Shown here: piece after piece, positions 1-11,000 of the stretch
Numbering within the stretch: position 1 is the first letter of the stretch
How the letters are laid out: every line of letters begins with the position of its first letter
Source of the DNA: Anthostomella pinea
Taxonomy: Eukaryota > Ascomycota > Sordariomycetes > Xylariales > Xylariaceae
NCBI GenBank assembly: GCA_963556695.1
Contig: CAUWAG010000010.1
Location: 2,790,001 to 2,854,000 of the forward strand
Length of the DNA stretch: 64,000 nt
Direction of reading: 5' to 3'
Position numbers and translations under genes: made by a program
Notes under the pieces: model-generated
The model's input: the letters and a program-made list of their open reading frames with translations, nothing else
Database searches by the model: none
Told to the model about the DNA's origin: nothing

Positions 1-936
1 AGGTTGGAATAAGGGGATCACTGATGCCGTAGTCGACCATTCCTTCACTGTCCCAAAGCAGAGACGGGTGTTTCGTTGGCAGGTTGGACCATATCAGATG
101 TCCGGTGCGAAGACAAGCTCCGTACAAGCTCTGTACATCGAGATCGCCGTTGTTGTTGGTTAATGAGTGTCCCACAGAATTATGTCATCTGGTTACTCCA
201 AGGTGTCCCAATCCGGAACACCGTCGATCGTGGATGTGTCTCGCCAGACAATCGTCATAACCGTGCGCATGCTCTTCAGCCCTGAGCCCAGTGACGACGA
301 TTTCCAAATGTCGTTTCGATCGATGAGAATGGAGCAGTGACCGTCCAACCATCCAACCACTCGCCATGGTTACCAGGCGAGAAGAGGATTCAGGGTCCAG
401 ATGTTTCCCCAAGCTAATGACTCCGTCTCTTGTCATCTCCCTTGCCTAACACCCTTCCGCGCGTCTAGTCGCGATTGTGGATTACATGCTGCACATGGTG
501 TCCGGGGAAGAGACCTGGACCCTCAAGTTCGGCATCGAGATGCTGGTGTTGGCATAGCGAGACGGACGACATGCAGGCTGCTTGGCGTGCATCATGAGGT
601 GTGGGTACAGCAAACGGTTATTGCTCCATGGACCCCACTGGAACGGGAATAAGCACTTCCCTTGGTCTGTGCATGCGCTCGGCATTGGCAACCAGACGGT
701 CCAGACCTAGCTTTCAGCTGAGCCTCAGTCACTGAGGCTGAACTACGCGCACGTGACTTGACGCGCCACAGCTGCCATTAAGGTTGGGGCCCACCTTAAC
801 GTGCATGCCCCTCCCATAATCTGTTAGTCATCAAAGAGGTTTCTTCGAAACTCAACACCATTCAACATATCGCCAGCTTTCCCACCACAACCCCATCTCC
901 AGCTTCTGCCGGACACAACATTTCCCATCGCCCATC
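1..936. other. No gene recognised; leader of the Yju2 gene at its right end
   Basis: Only short overlapping open frames on both strands, none resembling a known protein. The last 100 bases or so are pyrimidine-rich, as is usual just upstream of a fungal start codon, and probably hold the 5' leader of the gene starting at 937. No tRNA or repeat was seen. Confidence 0.5.
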
Positions 937-1916
937 ATGTCTGAACGCAAAGTCCTCAGTAAGTCAAGCCCTTCCCCCCCCCCAACCCAATAATCAGCCA
1001 CCCACGCCGCGCAAATGACATCACGATGTGCTAACAACCGCCTGTAGCCAAATACTACCCGCCCGACTTCGACCCGTCAAAGGTATCGCGCGTACGCGCG
1101 CCCAAGAAGGCGGGCCCCAAGGTACAGACAGTGCGCCTAATGGCGCCATTTTCGATGAAATGCCTACAATGCGGCGAGTACATCTACCGGGGCCGAAAGT
1201 TCAACGCTCGAAAGGAAGTCCCGCCCGACGAGAAGTACCTGGGCATCCAGATCTTCCGGTTCTACATCAAGTGCACGCGGTGCAGTGCCGAGATCACCTT
1301 CAAGACCGACCCGCGCAACAACGACTACGCGTGCGAGCGCGGCGCGCGGCGCAACACGGAGCCCTGGAAGGTCGGGCGCGAGGAGACGGACGAGGAGCGC
1401 CTGGATCGGTTGGAGAGGGAGGAGGAGGAGCGCAATGCGATGGTCGAGCTAGAGGCCAAGACGGTGGATGCGAAGCGCGAGATGGCGGTTGCGGATGCGC
1501 TAGACGAGATTCGCACGCGCAATGCGCGCGTCGAGCGCGCGGACAAGGACGGTATTGAGGTTGGTGTCGAGATGCCGCTGGATAGCGAGGCGGACCGGCT
1601 CGAGAGGGAGGATGCGGAGGCTGCGAGACGGGCGTTCGGGTTTGCGCGGATGGTTGATCGCATGACGGACGACGTTGTCGAGGACGGTGGGGTTACTACG
1701 TATACATCCGCTTCGTCGTCCACGTCGGCATCTGCGTCTACGTCGACGCTCCCATCGATAGCAGAGACGAACGAAGCAGCGCACAAGTCGGAAGCGGCAC
1801 AGACTGCGAGCGCGGTGTCGACGGATATGCCGCCGCCTTCGTTCAAGCGGGTGGTCAAGAAGAAGAAGAATCACGCGGCGGCCCTGGGTATCAGGAAGAA
1901 GCCATCTCTGGTGTGA
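937..1916 (+). CDS. yju2: Pre-mRNA splicing factor Yju2 (CWC16/CCDC94 family)
   Basis: Two exons, 937-958 and 1048-1916, giving 296 residues; the 89 bp intron has a GTAAGT donor, a CTAAC branch site at 1031 and a TAG acceptor. The start is supported by the family's conserved opening, MSERKVL followed by KYYPPDFDPSK, which appears only after splicing. A CxxC pair (CLQC, then CTRC about 35 residues on) forms the zinc site typical of CWC16 proteins. The second half is charged and coiled-coil-like, then low-complexity and Ser/Ala-rich, ending in a basic KKKKN stretch. Family members join the Prp19-associated spliceosome and promote the first splicing step. The MSERKVL opening points to Yju2 rather than the paralogue Saf4/CCDC130. 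Confidence 0.93.
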
Positions 1917-2194
1917 GAGTCGCGTCTATTCCCAACAAGCATTCGAGTATGATACTTGGTTTCTAGCATAGCATAGGTTCGGAAACGGCATCTCGGGTCC
2001 ACGCGCAGGCGGAATGGAATGGAATATTAGCCTAGATGATAATCTAAACACCATTGTAATATCTTCCTTATATCGTTCAATCTCTTGAACTGTCGAGGTC
2101 CCAAGGAACAAATTACATAATCACGTAGATTAATAGTGGTTAGGTGGGCGAGGACTGGCATAACTACCGAAATACTGCTTATTTTACAGCTAAT

Positions 2195-2397
2195 TGTGAG
2201 ATTCTAGAAGGGTCACAAGCCTTGGGGGTGTGAGCGGTCGCTGCAAACGTTGTTGTCATTCTCAAGTATGCTCGGCAGGGCTAGTCTACAGCTAAATGCC
2301 ATACTGCACCATGCCAGGGTGTATCCACCGTTCCCTTGACGGCCCTATAGTGGGTACTGCACCTAAGGGCACCATATCTGGGATCCAACATCTGACA
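2195..2397 (-). repeat. Solo LTR, copy A (203 bp)
   Basis: One of three copies of the same 203 bp sequence; it begins TGTGAGATTC and ends TCTGACA, so has the TGT...ACA ends of an LTR. It is in the same orientation as copy C and inverted to copy B; strand labels are relative only, because the transcriptional sense is unknown. The flanks are CTAAT (left) and ATACT (right), so no clear target duplication remains. No reverse transcriptase or integrase is nearby. Confidence 0.8.
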
Positions 2398-2543
2398 ATA
2401 CTATAAGATATTAAATGTCATATAAATGTAATAATGGCTGTTAAGCAGCTATATCTAACTATAAGAAGTAGTTAAGAGAGAAAAAAGAGTGAAAATATTA
2501 AAAGTATAGCTTTTAAAGTAATAAACAAGCCTTTATTAACTAG

Positions 2544-2781
2544 TGTGATGGATTTGCCATCCATCATGGTGTGTGCGCTCCTACCACGTGACTTGGTAGG
2601 GTGGACGCGTTGCCCCGCTGCACAGCTAGATAGATTATAATGGTGCGGGATTGATGATCTATCTCCCCACCAGATTTTGGTGGGATGTCAGATCCTTCTT
2701 TCCTTCCCCAGTAAAGTAATTTCGTACAATACAAGTCATTGATAGGCATCTTTGTCCTGTGCTTGTATCTACCCCGTAACA
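2544..2781. repeat. GC-richer island with TGT...ACA ends and three hairpins
   Basis: A roughly 238 bp segment of normal base composition inside the AT-rich block. It starts TGTGATGG and could end GTAACA, so may be a second kind of solo LTR, but the flanks (ACTAG and TTAAT) are not a clean duplication. It holds three perfect 7 bp-arm inverted repeats at 2546-2566, 2580-2600 and 2666-2684. Identity is unknown. Confidence 0.4.
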
Positions 2782-3082
2782 TTAATAGCCTTGTAATATA
2801 ATACCGAGCGTTCAAAAAGCCTATAATTATAAGAATTATAACGATTTAAGGCTTTTTAGAACAATAAATACTAGCTTAATTTTCGATTAAGATAATAAAA
2901 AGTATATTCAGAATATATATATTTAATTATAAACTACCCGACCTTTTAATATATTAAACTATAATTAATTAGTACAAGAAAATTAAAAGCTTTATAATAA
3001 GAGTTGAAAAATTGGGTTAAAAAGTTGTTATAATGTTAAAAATCAACTTCTTCGCGATTTTGTAAATGATATTATTAATACT

Positions 3083-3285
3083 TGTCAGATGTTGGATCCC
3101 GGATATGGTGCCTTTAGGTGCAGTACCCACTATAGGGCCGTCAAAGGAACAGTAGATACACCATGGCATAGTGCAGTATGGCATTTAGCTGTAGATTAGC
3201 CCTACCAAGCATACTTGAGAATGTTAACAACGTTTGCAGCGACCGCTCACACCTCCAAGGCTTGTGACCCTTCTAGAATCTCACA
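3083..3285 (+). repeat. Solo LTR, copy B (203 bp, inverted relative to A and C)
   Basis: Starts TGTCAGATGTTGG and ends GAATCTCACA, the reverse complement of copies A and C with scattered substitutions. The flanks are ATACT (left) and ATAAG (right). ATACT also follows copy A on the inner side, so A and B face each other across the AT-rich core. Confidence 0.8.
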
Positions 3286-3561
3286 ATAAGTAAATATTTA
3301 TACTTTAATATATATTTAATACCAGATTTAATCTTTCGATTTAATAAACGATTACATAATTAATTCTCCTTCATTTTAACCTTATATAAAACCTTAAATT
3401 TTAATATATAGGTATTTTAATATTTCGATTTTTATAAGTAATTTAAAGTCTTATTAATATAACGCGTACAAATACTTATAAAGGCTAAGTATAACACGCG
3501 CATATAACGCGTTACTAGCTTTAATATAATAAGCCCCGCGCAGAGCATATATTAAGCTTAC

Positions 3562-3764
3562 TGTGAGATTCTAGGAGGGTCACAAGCCTTGGGGGTGTGA
3601 GCAGTCGCTGCAAACGTTGTTGTCATTCTCAAGTATGCTCAGCAGGGCTAATCTACAGCTAAATACCATACTGCACCATGCCAGGGTGTATCCATTGTTC
3701 CCTTGACAGCCCTCTAGTGGGTACTGCACCTAAGGGCACCATATCTGGGATCTAACATCTGACA
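3562..3764 (-). repeat. Solo LTR, copy C, with perfect 5 bp target duplication
   Basis: Same length and orientation as copy A. It is flanked directly by CTTAC at 3557-3561 and CTTAC at 3765-3769, the 5 bp duplication made by retrotransposon integrases. This is the best evidence that the 203 bp repeat is an LTR. Most differences from copy A are G-to-A or C-to-T. Confidence 0.88.
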
Positions 3765-4386
3765 CTTACATATATAACTCTTTAAAAATACCTTAACGTT
3801 TAGCCTTAAAAGAAGTATTACCCGGGACAGCGGTATGGTAATATAAAACAGTGGACAGTAATTCAAAAAGGCATAAGCATCAGATTAATGATTATTCCAC
3901 CACTTTACGGCTGTCGTAATCGTCGAGATGAGATGATTATGCGACGACTAAGCGATTGGAGGTTTAGTCCTGCAGTCGGGATTTCAGGTCGGCCAATCAA
4001 GGAGCAGGTGGGCTGCCAGGCTGCCTTGTCCCGAACCTGTTTTAGCACTGTAGCTGCCCCTTTACGCCCCCTGCAGCCCCTGCAGCGTGCGTGCCGCCGT
4101 CACCCGTGTCATCGAATTTTCCAAACGTCCAGTCCACTAGACGTCTTACCGCATCCTGACGGGAGGCTGACAATCGGTCCAAACCTTCTATTCTGTTGAT
4201 CATTTCAGTTGTTCAATTTTGACAACACGCGCAATTACTCGACAATTCCCGGACGCTCTCGGTCTAGTGACAGGTACTACTAGGCTTGCGACTGCATCTG
4301 GTCACTCCTCCCAGTAAGGGGCGCTGCCTCCACCCGACACACCTTCGCCTCCGAGTTCATGAGCGCCGCGCAGCATTAGAACTATC
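3765..4386. other. Intergenic: no gene seen; promoter side of the mannosyltransferase
   Basis: AT-rich at the left, then normal composition. A 103-codon open frame at 3888-4199 has no recognisable features and is probably chance. The right end presumably carries the promoter and leader of the gene starting at 4387. Confidence 0.5.
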
Positions 4387-5749
4387 ATGGCCATCGCAAG
4401 GCCGGTTCGCGCCCTAGGGCTAGCCGCCATCGTGGTGTTCTGTTTCTGTGTATATACCGTTTTCCGACCTGGCATAGACCTGAAGTCCTCGGCCGACTTC
4501 AAGGGCACTATCGAAAGGGATCCCAACCTAGACCGTCAGTCTCCCCTTGCTGTTTGGCGCAGACCCCAATCCCATGTCTAACCTCCAAGTAGTCACAGGA
4601 GAACCTGATGGCGTCCTTGTACGTGCGACAGAAGGCTACGAACCCGGCAATGCCGGCACCGCTCGAATCCCCGCCACCCTCCTAGCACTCGTGCGAAACG
4701 AAGAAATCGACGGAATGCTGCAATCGATGCATGACCTGGAGCGGACGTGGAACAACAAGTTCAACTACCCCTGGACCTTCTTCAATGACGTGCCCTTCAC
4801 CGAGGAATTCAAGCGCAAGACGAAAGCTGCAACAAATGCGGAATGCAGATACGGTATGTTGGCGTCATATGAACATAGAGCGTGAGCAGCTGCTAATGCG
4901 CGGCTGTTATAGAGGTTATTCCAAACGAGCATTGGGATACCCCCTCATGGATCAACAATGACCTCTACGAAGAATCAGTCAAGATATTGGAGGAGAACGG
5001 TATCCAATATGCGGATAAAATATCATACCACAAGATGTGTCGCTGGAACAGTGGGCTTTTCTACAAACACCCGGCCCTGAAAGACATACAGTTCTACTGG
5101 CGCGTTGAACCGAAGGTGCACTTCTTTTGCGACGTCGATTACGATGTGTTCCGGTACATGCAAGACAACAACAAGACTTACGGCTTTACCATCACCCTCT
5201 ACGACGCTCCGAAATCGATACCTACGCTATGGCCCGAGACGACCAAGTTCGTGTCCCAGCACCCCGAATACCTACACGAGAACCGGGCAGAGGGCTGGGT
5301 GACGGACAGAACCCGCCGACCCATCCACAATGAGCAAGCGAACGGCTATTCGACCTGCCACTTCTGGACCAACTTCGAGATTGCAGACATGAATTTCTGG
5401 CGAAGCCAAGCATACGAGGATTACTTCAACCATCTGGACCGTGCCGGGGGCTTCTTCTACGAAAGATGGGGTGATGCGCCGGTGCACAGCATTGCCCTCG
5501 GCCTGTTTGAGGACAAGAGCAAGATCCACTGGTGAGAACATACATTCCAGCTAGACTTGTTCCCTCTTGGGTGTACTGACAGCTTGAATTAGGTTCCGCG
5601 ACATCGGATACCAGCACATCCCGTTCTTCAACTGCCCCAACTCGCCCAAATGCAGAGGCTGCGTGACGGGACGTTTGACCGATGGCGAAGCTTGGTTGAA
5701 TAAGGAGGACTGCCGGCCGAACTGGTTCAAATATGCGCATATGGGTTGA
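4387..5749 (+). CDS. GT15 (Ktr/Kre2-type) alpha-1,2-mannosyltransferase
   Basis: Four exons (4387-4534, 4599-4853, 4913-5531, 5593-5749) splice in frame to 392 residues. It is a Golgi type II membrane protein: a short cytosolic N-terminus, one membrane anchor at about residues 11-27, then a lumenal catalytic domain. GT15 hallmarks include KMCRWNSGLFYKHP, the QFYWRVEP stretch, the CDVDYD metal/substrate region and CHFWTNFEIADMNFW, which in Kre2-type enzymes holds the proposed catalytic Glu. Conserved cysteines lie near the C-terminus (FNCPNSPKCRGC). The family adds alpha-1,2-mannose from GDP-mannose to O- and N-glycans for cell-wall mannoproteins. The short N-terminus resembles the Ktr4 group, but the paralogue is not certain. 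The first intron (64 bp, CTAAC branch) replaces a tempting but too short 28 bp alternative. Confidence 0.93.
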
Positions 5750-6380
5750 GGCAAGCAGAATGGCTCCGTTTGAATATGTGCCTGGCCAGCTGCATATGAC
5801 GTCTACGCATAATGTCCGCAGATGTACTAAATACCCCGAGACTGGGTAGATTCCGATTGGATAGGCACTGGTTTGCAAGACGTCGGGTTGCGGTGTTATT
5901 GGCGCAGAGGGGCTCTGATCTAGAGAGGTATCGGTTTTGCACGAGACATAGCATTGATATACCACTTACATACTGTACAACCAAGACTCAAGATCTGAGC
6001 ACGAGGGCTATGTGAACGTTAATTCGATGATTACTGCCGGAAAAGGCTAGGGATGATATACTGATAGAAGAGATCGTATGCATGAAGTGTGGGCGTAGAG
6101 ACTGTACACTCCCTGGTCTGGGGCCACGAGGCTATCACTTCGAATATAGCACTATGCTCCTAACAATCACCCGGTTGGCCCGTTGGATTACGAGAAAGGG
6201 GTGATTGTGGCAGGTATATCACCGGCCACGTCCCCGTCTCCCACCTAATACTGTTCTGAAATACAGATCTGTTTGTCGGAATAAGTATTCTGGCAAGGTC
6301 ATCAGCTGTCTTGGTTAGGCGACTAGCATTGTTGATCCCAGAATGCGTATTGCACAGATGGACTTCATGATACCCCTCAA
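5750..6380. other. Convergent intergenic region, no gene seen
   Basis: Lies between the 3' ends of the mannosyltransferase and the WD40 gene. Short open frames on both strands are antisense or overlap and match nothing known. Probably the two 3' untranslated regions. Confidence 0.5.
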
Positions 6381-7587
6381 TCATATGATTGTTGAATGGT
6401 AGCCATAGACAGTGACAACCCCAGACGTGCCACTGACACAGAACTGATCCCCGAACCCGTTCTCCCGCCACGCCATGCAGCTGATGACATTGCTGCGCTC
6501 CTTCTCCTTGCCATCCCGGCCAACCATCTTCTTCGGCTCCGAGCCGGCCGGGCCCCAGGGCACGCGCACCTGTGCCTTCAGCTCGCCCGTCAGCACGTCC
6601 CACGCCCACAGCCTGCCCTCGCCGCTTGTGGTAGTGGTAGTGGTGTTTGGTGGGTGTGGTTGTGTGGCCGTCATCTCGTCGCCGACCACGACGTACTGCT
6701 CCTTGCCACCGAGCATGCTCTGCACGCGCAGGTCGGCGTTGCGCCACCGCGCGTCCGCGTACGTCTTCAGACAGCCGCCGCTCTCGCGGTCCATCAGCCT
6801 GATCTTACTATCCAACCCCCCAACCAGCGCCGCGCGGCCGTCGCGCGTCAGACACACGCTGGTAACAGCAGGACCAACAACATCAGTCGTGCACCTCCCT
6901 ACTCTTACATCATAACTCCGGACTCTTCCATCGACGCTCCCGCTCACGATCTCGGGCCCCCGCACCGCGACGGCCGTGACGGCGTCGCGCGCCTCGGTGA
7001 GGACCTGCACGGGCTTGAGCGAGTTGGAGCGCACGTCCCACACGCGCACGCTGGCGTCGAGCGAGCCGCTGACGAGCAGGCTGTCGGACTCGCCGCCGAA
7101 GGCCACGGCGTTGATGCGCGCGCTGTGCGACTGCGCGGTGCCGCCGAAGCGCCGGAGCGTCTGTGCGCGCGCTACGTCCCAGAGGAAGACGGAGCGGTCG
7201 CCGCCTGAGGAGGCGAAGGAAGCGTTGTCCGAGGACACGGTCAGGGAGAGCACCTCGTAGCCGTGCGCGGCGTAGGTCTGGATCAGGCGGCCCTCGGGGA
7301 TTATTGGGGAGGTGCTGCGCTTCTTGTTGGTGGTGAGACTGGATGATGAGACGGAGGAGGGGTGGATGGAGGTGCTGGGTGAAGGGTTGTAGAGCCGGAT
7401 CGACCGGTCTGAGGAGCCGGCTAGGATGTATGTGCCTGGTGATGCTGAGTAGGCGAGGGCGTGGACTGGGCCTGGGTGGTGTTAGTCTTGATGATATATG
7501 AAGGTATAGTGATGGGATGTGATGAGATGAGATGGGCGTACCATTTGACCCGAGCAGATGTGCTATGGGCTTGTCAGGGAAAGCCAT
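6381..7587 (-). CDS. WD40-repeat protein, Morg1/WDR83-like
   Basis: Exon 1 is 7542-7587 and exon 2 is 6381-7471, joined over a 69 bp intron with a CTAAC branch site; 378 residues. After a short start (MAFPDKPIAHLLGSNG) it is a single beta-propeller of about seven WD40 units: recognisable strands include the SSDRSIRLYN, SSGGDRSVFLWD, GSLDASVRVWD, SGSVDGRVRSYD, GGLDSKIRLMD and LWAWD stretches. Low-complexity inserts sit between blades 1 and 2 (Ser/Thr-rich) and in the last third (a TTTTTT run). The start and repeat order fit the WDR83/Morg1 group, which in other eukaryotes acts as a MAPK scaffold and in splicing complexes. The subfamily call is from memory of the family; the WD40 call is secure. 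Confidence 0.85.
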
Positions 7588-8079
7588 TTTTCATGCAGTC
7601 GGCGTCCATGACTCAATGATAGTGACGATATCATGGATCGCTTATGAGTTGCATGAATCCAAGGTCTTTAGACGAGGTCGACTATTCAATGTTGTGTGTT
7701 TCATGGATTCCTAAGTCCTTTCCCAGCAGCCTTTTAAATCGCGCGACTACTGGTTGGGCTCTCGAAGTTAGCAATACCGGGGTGAACTCTAATGGTAATA
7801 AAGTTTACGGCCTTGCGCCATGAGAAGTGGCAGCAGGCGTGTAACAACTTGGAGCACAGTGAAGTACACTGTCCTTATCTTATCGCTGTCGGGCTGGGTC
7901 CAGGGGTATGACTGCGCTAAGGTGGGTGCTGCCGACGCGCTGCCGTCGCGGAAAGCCCAGAAATTTTTGAAAGCTTCCATCCCGAAAGCTGGAGGTCTCT
8001 AGCGTCACCATTTCCAGGACCATTCCCAGGACCAGGACCAGGACTCAGGGGCTTTTTGTCTTGAACCACGGCGTTTGCG
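7588..8079. other. Divergent promoter region between the WD40 gene and Pet127
   Basis: No supported gene. The two neighbours are transcribed away from each other, so this 490 bp holds both promoters. A short CCAGGACC direct repeat lies just before the Pet127 start (about 8018-8043). Confidence 0.55.
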
Positions 8080-11000
8080 ATGCTTCAACTGGGCAGCCGT
8101 AATGCACGCCGTCTCGGAGCTTCGTATATTTGCGCTACATGCCTAGCCAGACCTCGGCCCTCGTTCGCGCATCGTGCCGCGATAATACCTAGCCATCATG
8201 GCCGGCCATTCTCGACAACAATCCCACGAAGAGCTGAGGCGATTACCGAGGACCCGGCTCCCAGTGACAAGGCCGCGGACAAGGTAGCCGAACCGCAGCC
8301 TCCGTCCAAAAAACCACCTCCCAAGAAAGGAAAGAAGTCCAAAAAGTCAAAGCCAAAAGCGCCTGCAGGATCCGGTGCGAACCAGAACAACCTCCGGGCA
8401 GCGAAGCCGAAAAACCCTCCGACCACGACACCCGAAACAGATGCGCAGCGTCAAATACAGGTCTTGCAAGGGGCGCTTGCGTCACTGAAGAAGGTCCTTG
8501 CTGCGCAGAACATCGATATCGGGAAGACTGGAAAGCCCAGTCAAGAGACCGCGGCCACCCCTTCGACAAAGCCGGGGACTAAGAAGAAATCGAAATCGAA
8601 ACCGAAAAAGGGGAACGCCGAAGAGACCTCAACCCCGACTGCGGAGAAGGAGGATGGACAGACATCCACAGAAGGACAGCCAGCGAAACCCACCGCAGGC
8701 AACATAGTCCGCCTCGTCAAATCAAGGAACAAGGCCTCGAAGTCGAAAGCGAGAACACCCCGTTCAAAAGAGGTAGTTCCAGCATCTCCTTCTGGCCATG
8801 AGGTTGAACAAGCCCAAGCTGCGCCCAGCAAGAACCCCTTCCCGGGTGAGCCATACGATTTCAACACGAAATCCAGCCCTTTTTCGACGGCGAAAGAACA
8901 ATGTACCAAAGGCCCGCCAGAGATTCGCAAAATAGCGGGCAAGCAGATCAAAGGCGAAAATGCCTCGAAGGCTGCATCCAGATACATGGGGAAGCCCTTT
9001 TCGGGCGAGCTACCGCCCCCCGACATATTGAATGATCTCGATAGCGAAGCGAGACCGGTGAGAAAGCATGGTCGCGAGAGCAAAACGAGACCGGGGAGAC
9101 TAAGCTTAAAGATCTCCACCATCAATCCCAAGGCGACTGCGCTTGTCCCTATGAGCACCGAACAACCTGCCGTCCCAACATTGACATACGGGTTGGAGAG
9201 GGTGTTGTTCAATCCCGGCGTTTATCAACTTCAGGACCCCCGATCCCGTGTCTACAATTTTGACCCCTACCTGTCTCAGATCATGCCGATTCAAGAGTTT
9301 GACTTCAACGCTTTGAAGCAATACGTGACATCTTCCAAGGACACCACGCTAATATCGATTGCGAAAGAGAACGAAAAGAAATACACGGGGTCCACGTCTA
9401 GCATGACATCGATGCTTTCCCATTTCCACTATCTACTGTCCTCGTGGCGGGACATTAGTACGAATATGCTGTCAAGAAACTTCGAGCCCGATTCCAAGCG
9501 ATTCACCCAGATTATGAGGGCTCCGGCAGCCATCTTCTTGCATTGGAAGAACGGGACCTACGCGATCGACGCCGACAAAGAGTTCGACACTGCCAACATC
9601 CTCAGTATGCTTGGGAAATCTATGGAGAAGCTTTTGACACTCTCCAAGGAAGATTACGAAAAGTACCGTCACGTCAACTCCGACCAGATAACGGAAGAGG
9701 AGCGCAATGCTGAGGAGGCCTACCACTACACAGGCTTCGGTGACTTCATGATGCGGTCTCAGCTGGACGCATACGACCCGAGAGTCCCCGGCACTGGTAT
9801 GTTTGACTTGAAGACTCGTGCGGTTGTATCAATTCGGATGGACGCCAAAGGTTACCAGAAAGGCCTTGGCTACGAAATTCGAAACCGTTTCGGTCAGTGG
9901 GAGTCGTTCGAGCGAGAATACTATGACATGATCCGGTCTGCATTCCTGAAGTATTCACTCCAGGTTCGCATGGGACGCATGGACGGTATCTTTGTCGCAT
10001 TTCACAACACCCAACGTATTTTCGGCTTCCAATACATACCGCTCTCTGAAATGGATGAGTCATTACATGGTACCTCCAATACGACTCTGGGTGATAGGGA
10101 GTTCAAGCTCAGTCTGCGCCTCCTTAACGACCTTCTGAATCGCGCCACCAAGAAGTTCCCAGAGCAGTCGCTGCGACTGCACTTCGAGACGAGAACTTCT
10201 ACTACTGCGCCATTCATGTACGTCTTTGCCAAGCCGGTTCAACCCGGCGAGATTGAACAGGTACAAAGCGCTGGAAAGGCTTCTGTGGAGGCTTTCGAGA
10301 GGGACATTCTCGGCATGAGCAAGGACGTGACTGAGACTCAGTCCGGGCCGGTGGCCCAGAACGATGAAGCTATCGAAGAGGATATCGAGGAGGAAGAGGA
10401 TCCCGCCGCTGAAGAAATGACAACCTTCGCTGCATGGGAAGAAGCGCGCCAGATGGTTGAGGATGCCATGGATGATGATGAATTGGGCGTCGGAACAGTC
10501 CGTGAAGCGATTGAAGACGCGCTCGAACAAAGTGGGATCTTGCGCGCGAGGTCTTCGACAGAGGCGCGGGAATACGTCGACGCACTGTTGGGGGCCATCA
10601 CTGGCAAGGCACCTTCTGACCTAGCCGATTCTCCGTCGGTCCTTGCGGTGGAAGAAGATGCGCACGAAGACGCGTCCGAGAATGATCACGAGCCTGGGGA
10701 CTCTACCTCGACAAATATCGACGAGCCTCTTCAGTCAACGGAGCTGCATAGCGAGGAGCCGCTGCGCGTCTCTGAAGACGTCCAGGTAGATGCATCCAAG
10801 GGCCTTGAGGGATCACCCGACACGCCGGCCAGCGCGCACGAGGAGAGCTCAGAATCCAGTCCCGAATCTCGTCAAGCCGCAACAGAGTCGTCTGAACAGG
10901 CTCAAGTCGAAGCAACACACAAGCTAGGCACTCTCAAAGAGGAGCATGACGATGGCTCATTTGGGACGAGGGGCTCACTGTCCCCTGGTGAGACCGTCAT

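Larger units (their letters stand above)
2398..3561. repeat. AT-rich, RIP-like repeat block
   Basis: Outside the LTR copy and a GC-richer island at 2544-2781, this stretch is made almost entirely of A and T, with long TA/AT runs and no coding frame. That is the look of a repeat destroyed by repeat-induced point mutation in a filamentous ascomycete. The original element cannot be identified. Confidence 0.75.

Noticed and set aside
1325..1858. Long Ser-rich open frame opposite Yju2
   Set aside because: Shadow of the Yju2 coding sequence; caused by its codon bias.
2195..3285. A DNA transposon with 203 bp terminal inverted repeats
   Set aside because: Copy C stands alone with its own 5 bp target duplication, so the 203 bp unit moves or is left as an LTR; A and B are more simply two solo LTRs in opposite orientation.
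3888..4199. 103-codon open frame
   Set aside because: No domain, no leader-like context, and it lies beside decayed repeats.
4535..4562. 28 bp intron in the mannosyltransferase
   Set aside because: Too short for a fungal intron; a 64 bp intron (4535-4598) with a CTAAC branch site keeps the frame.
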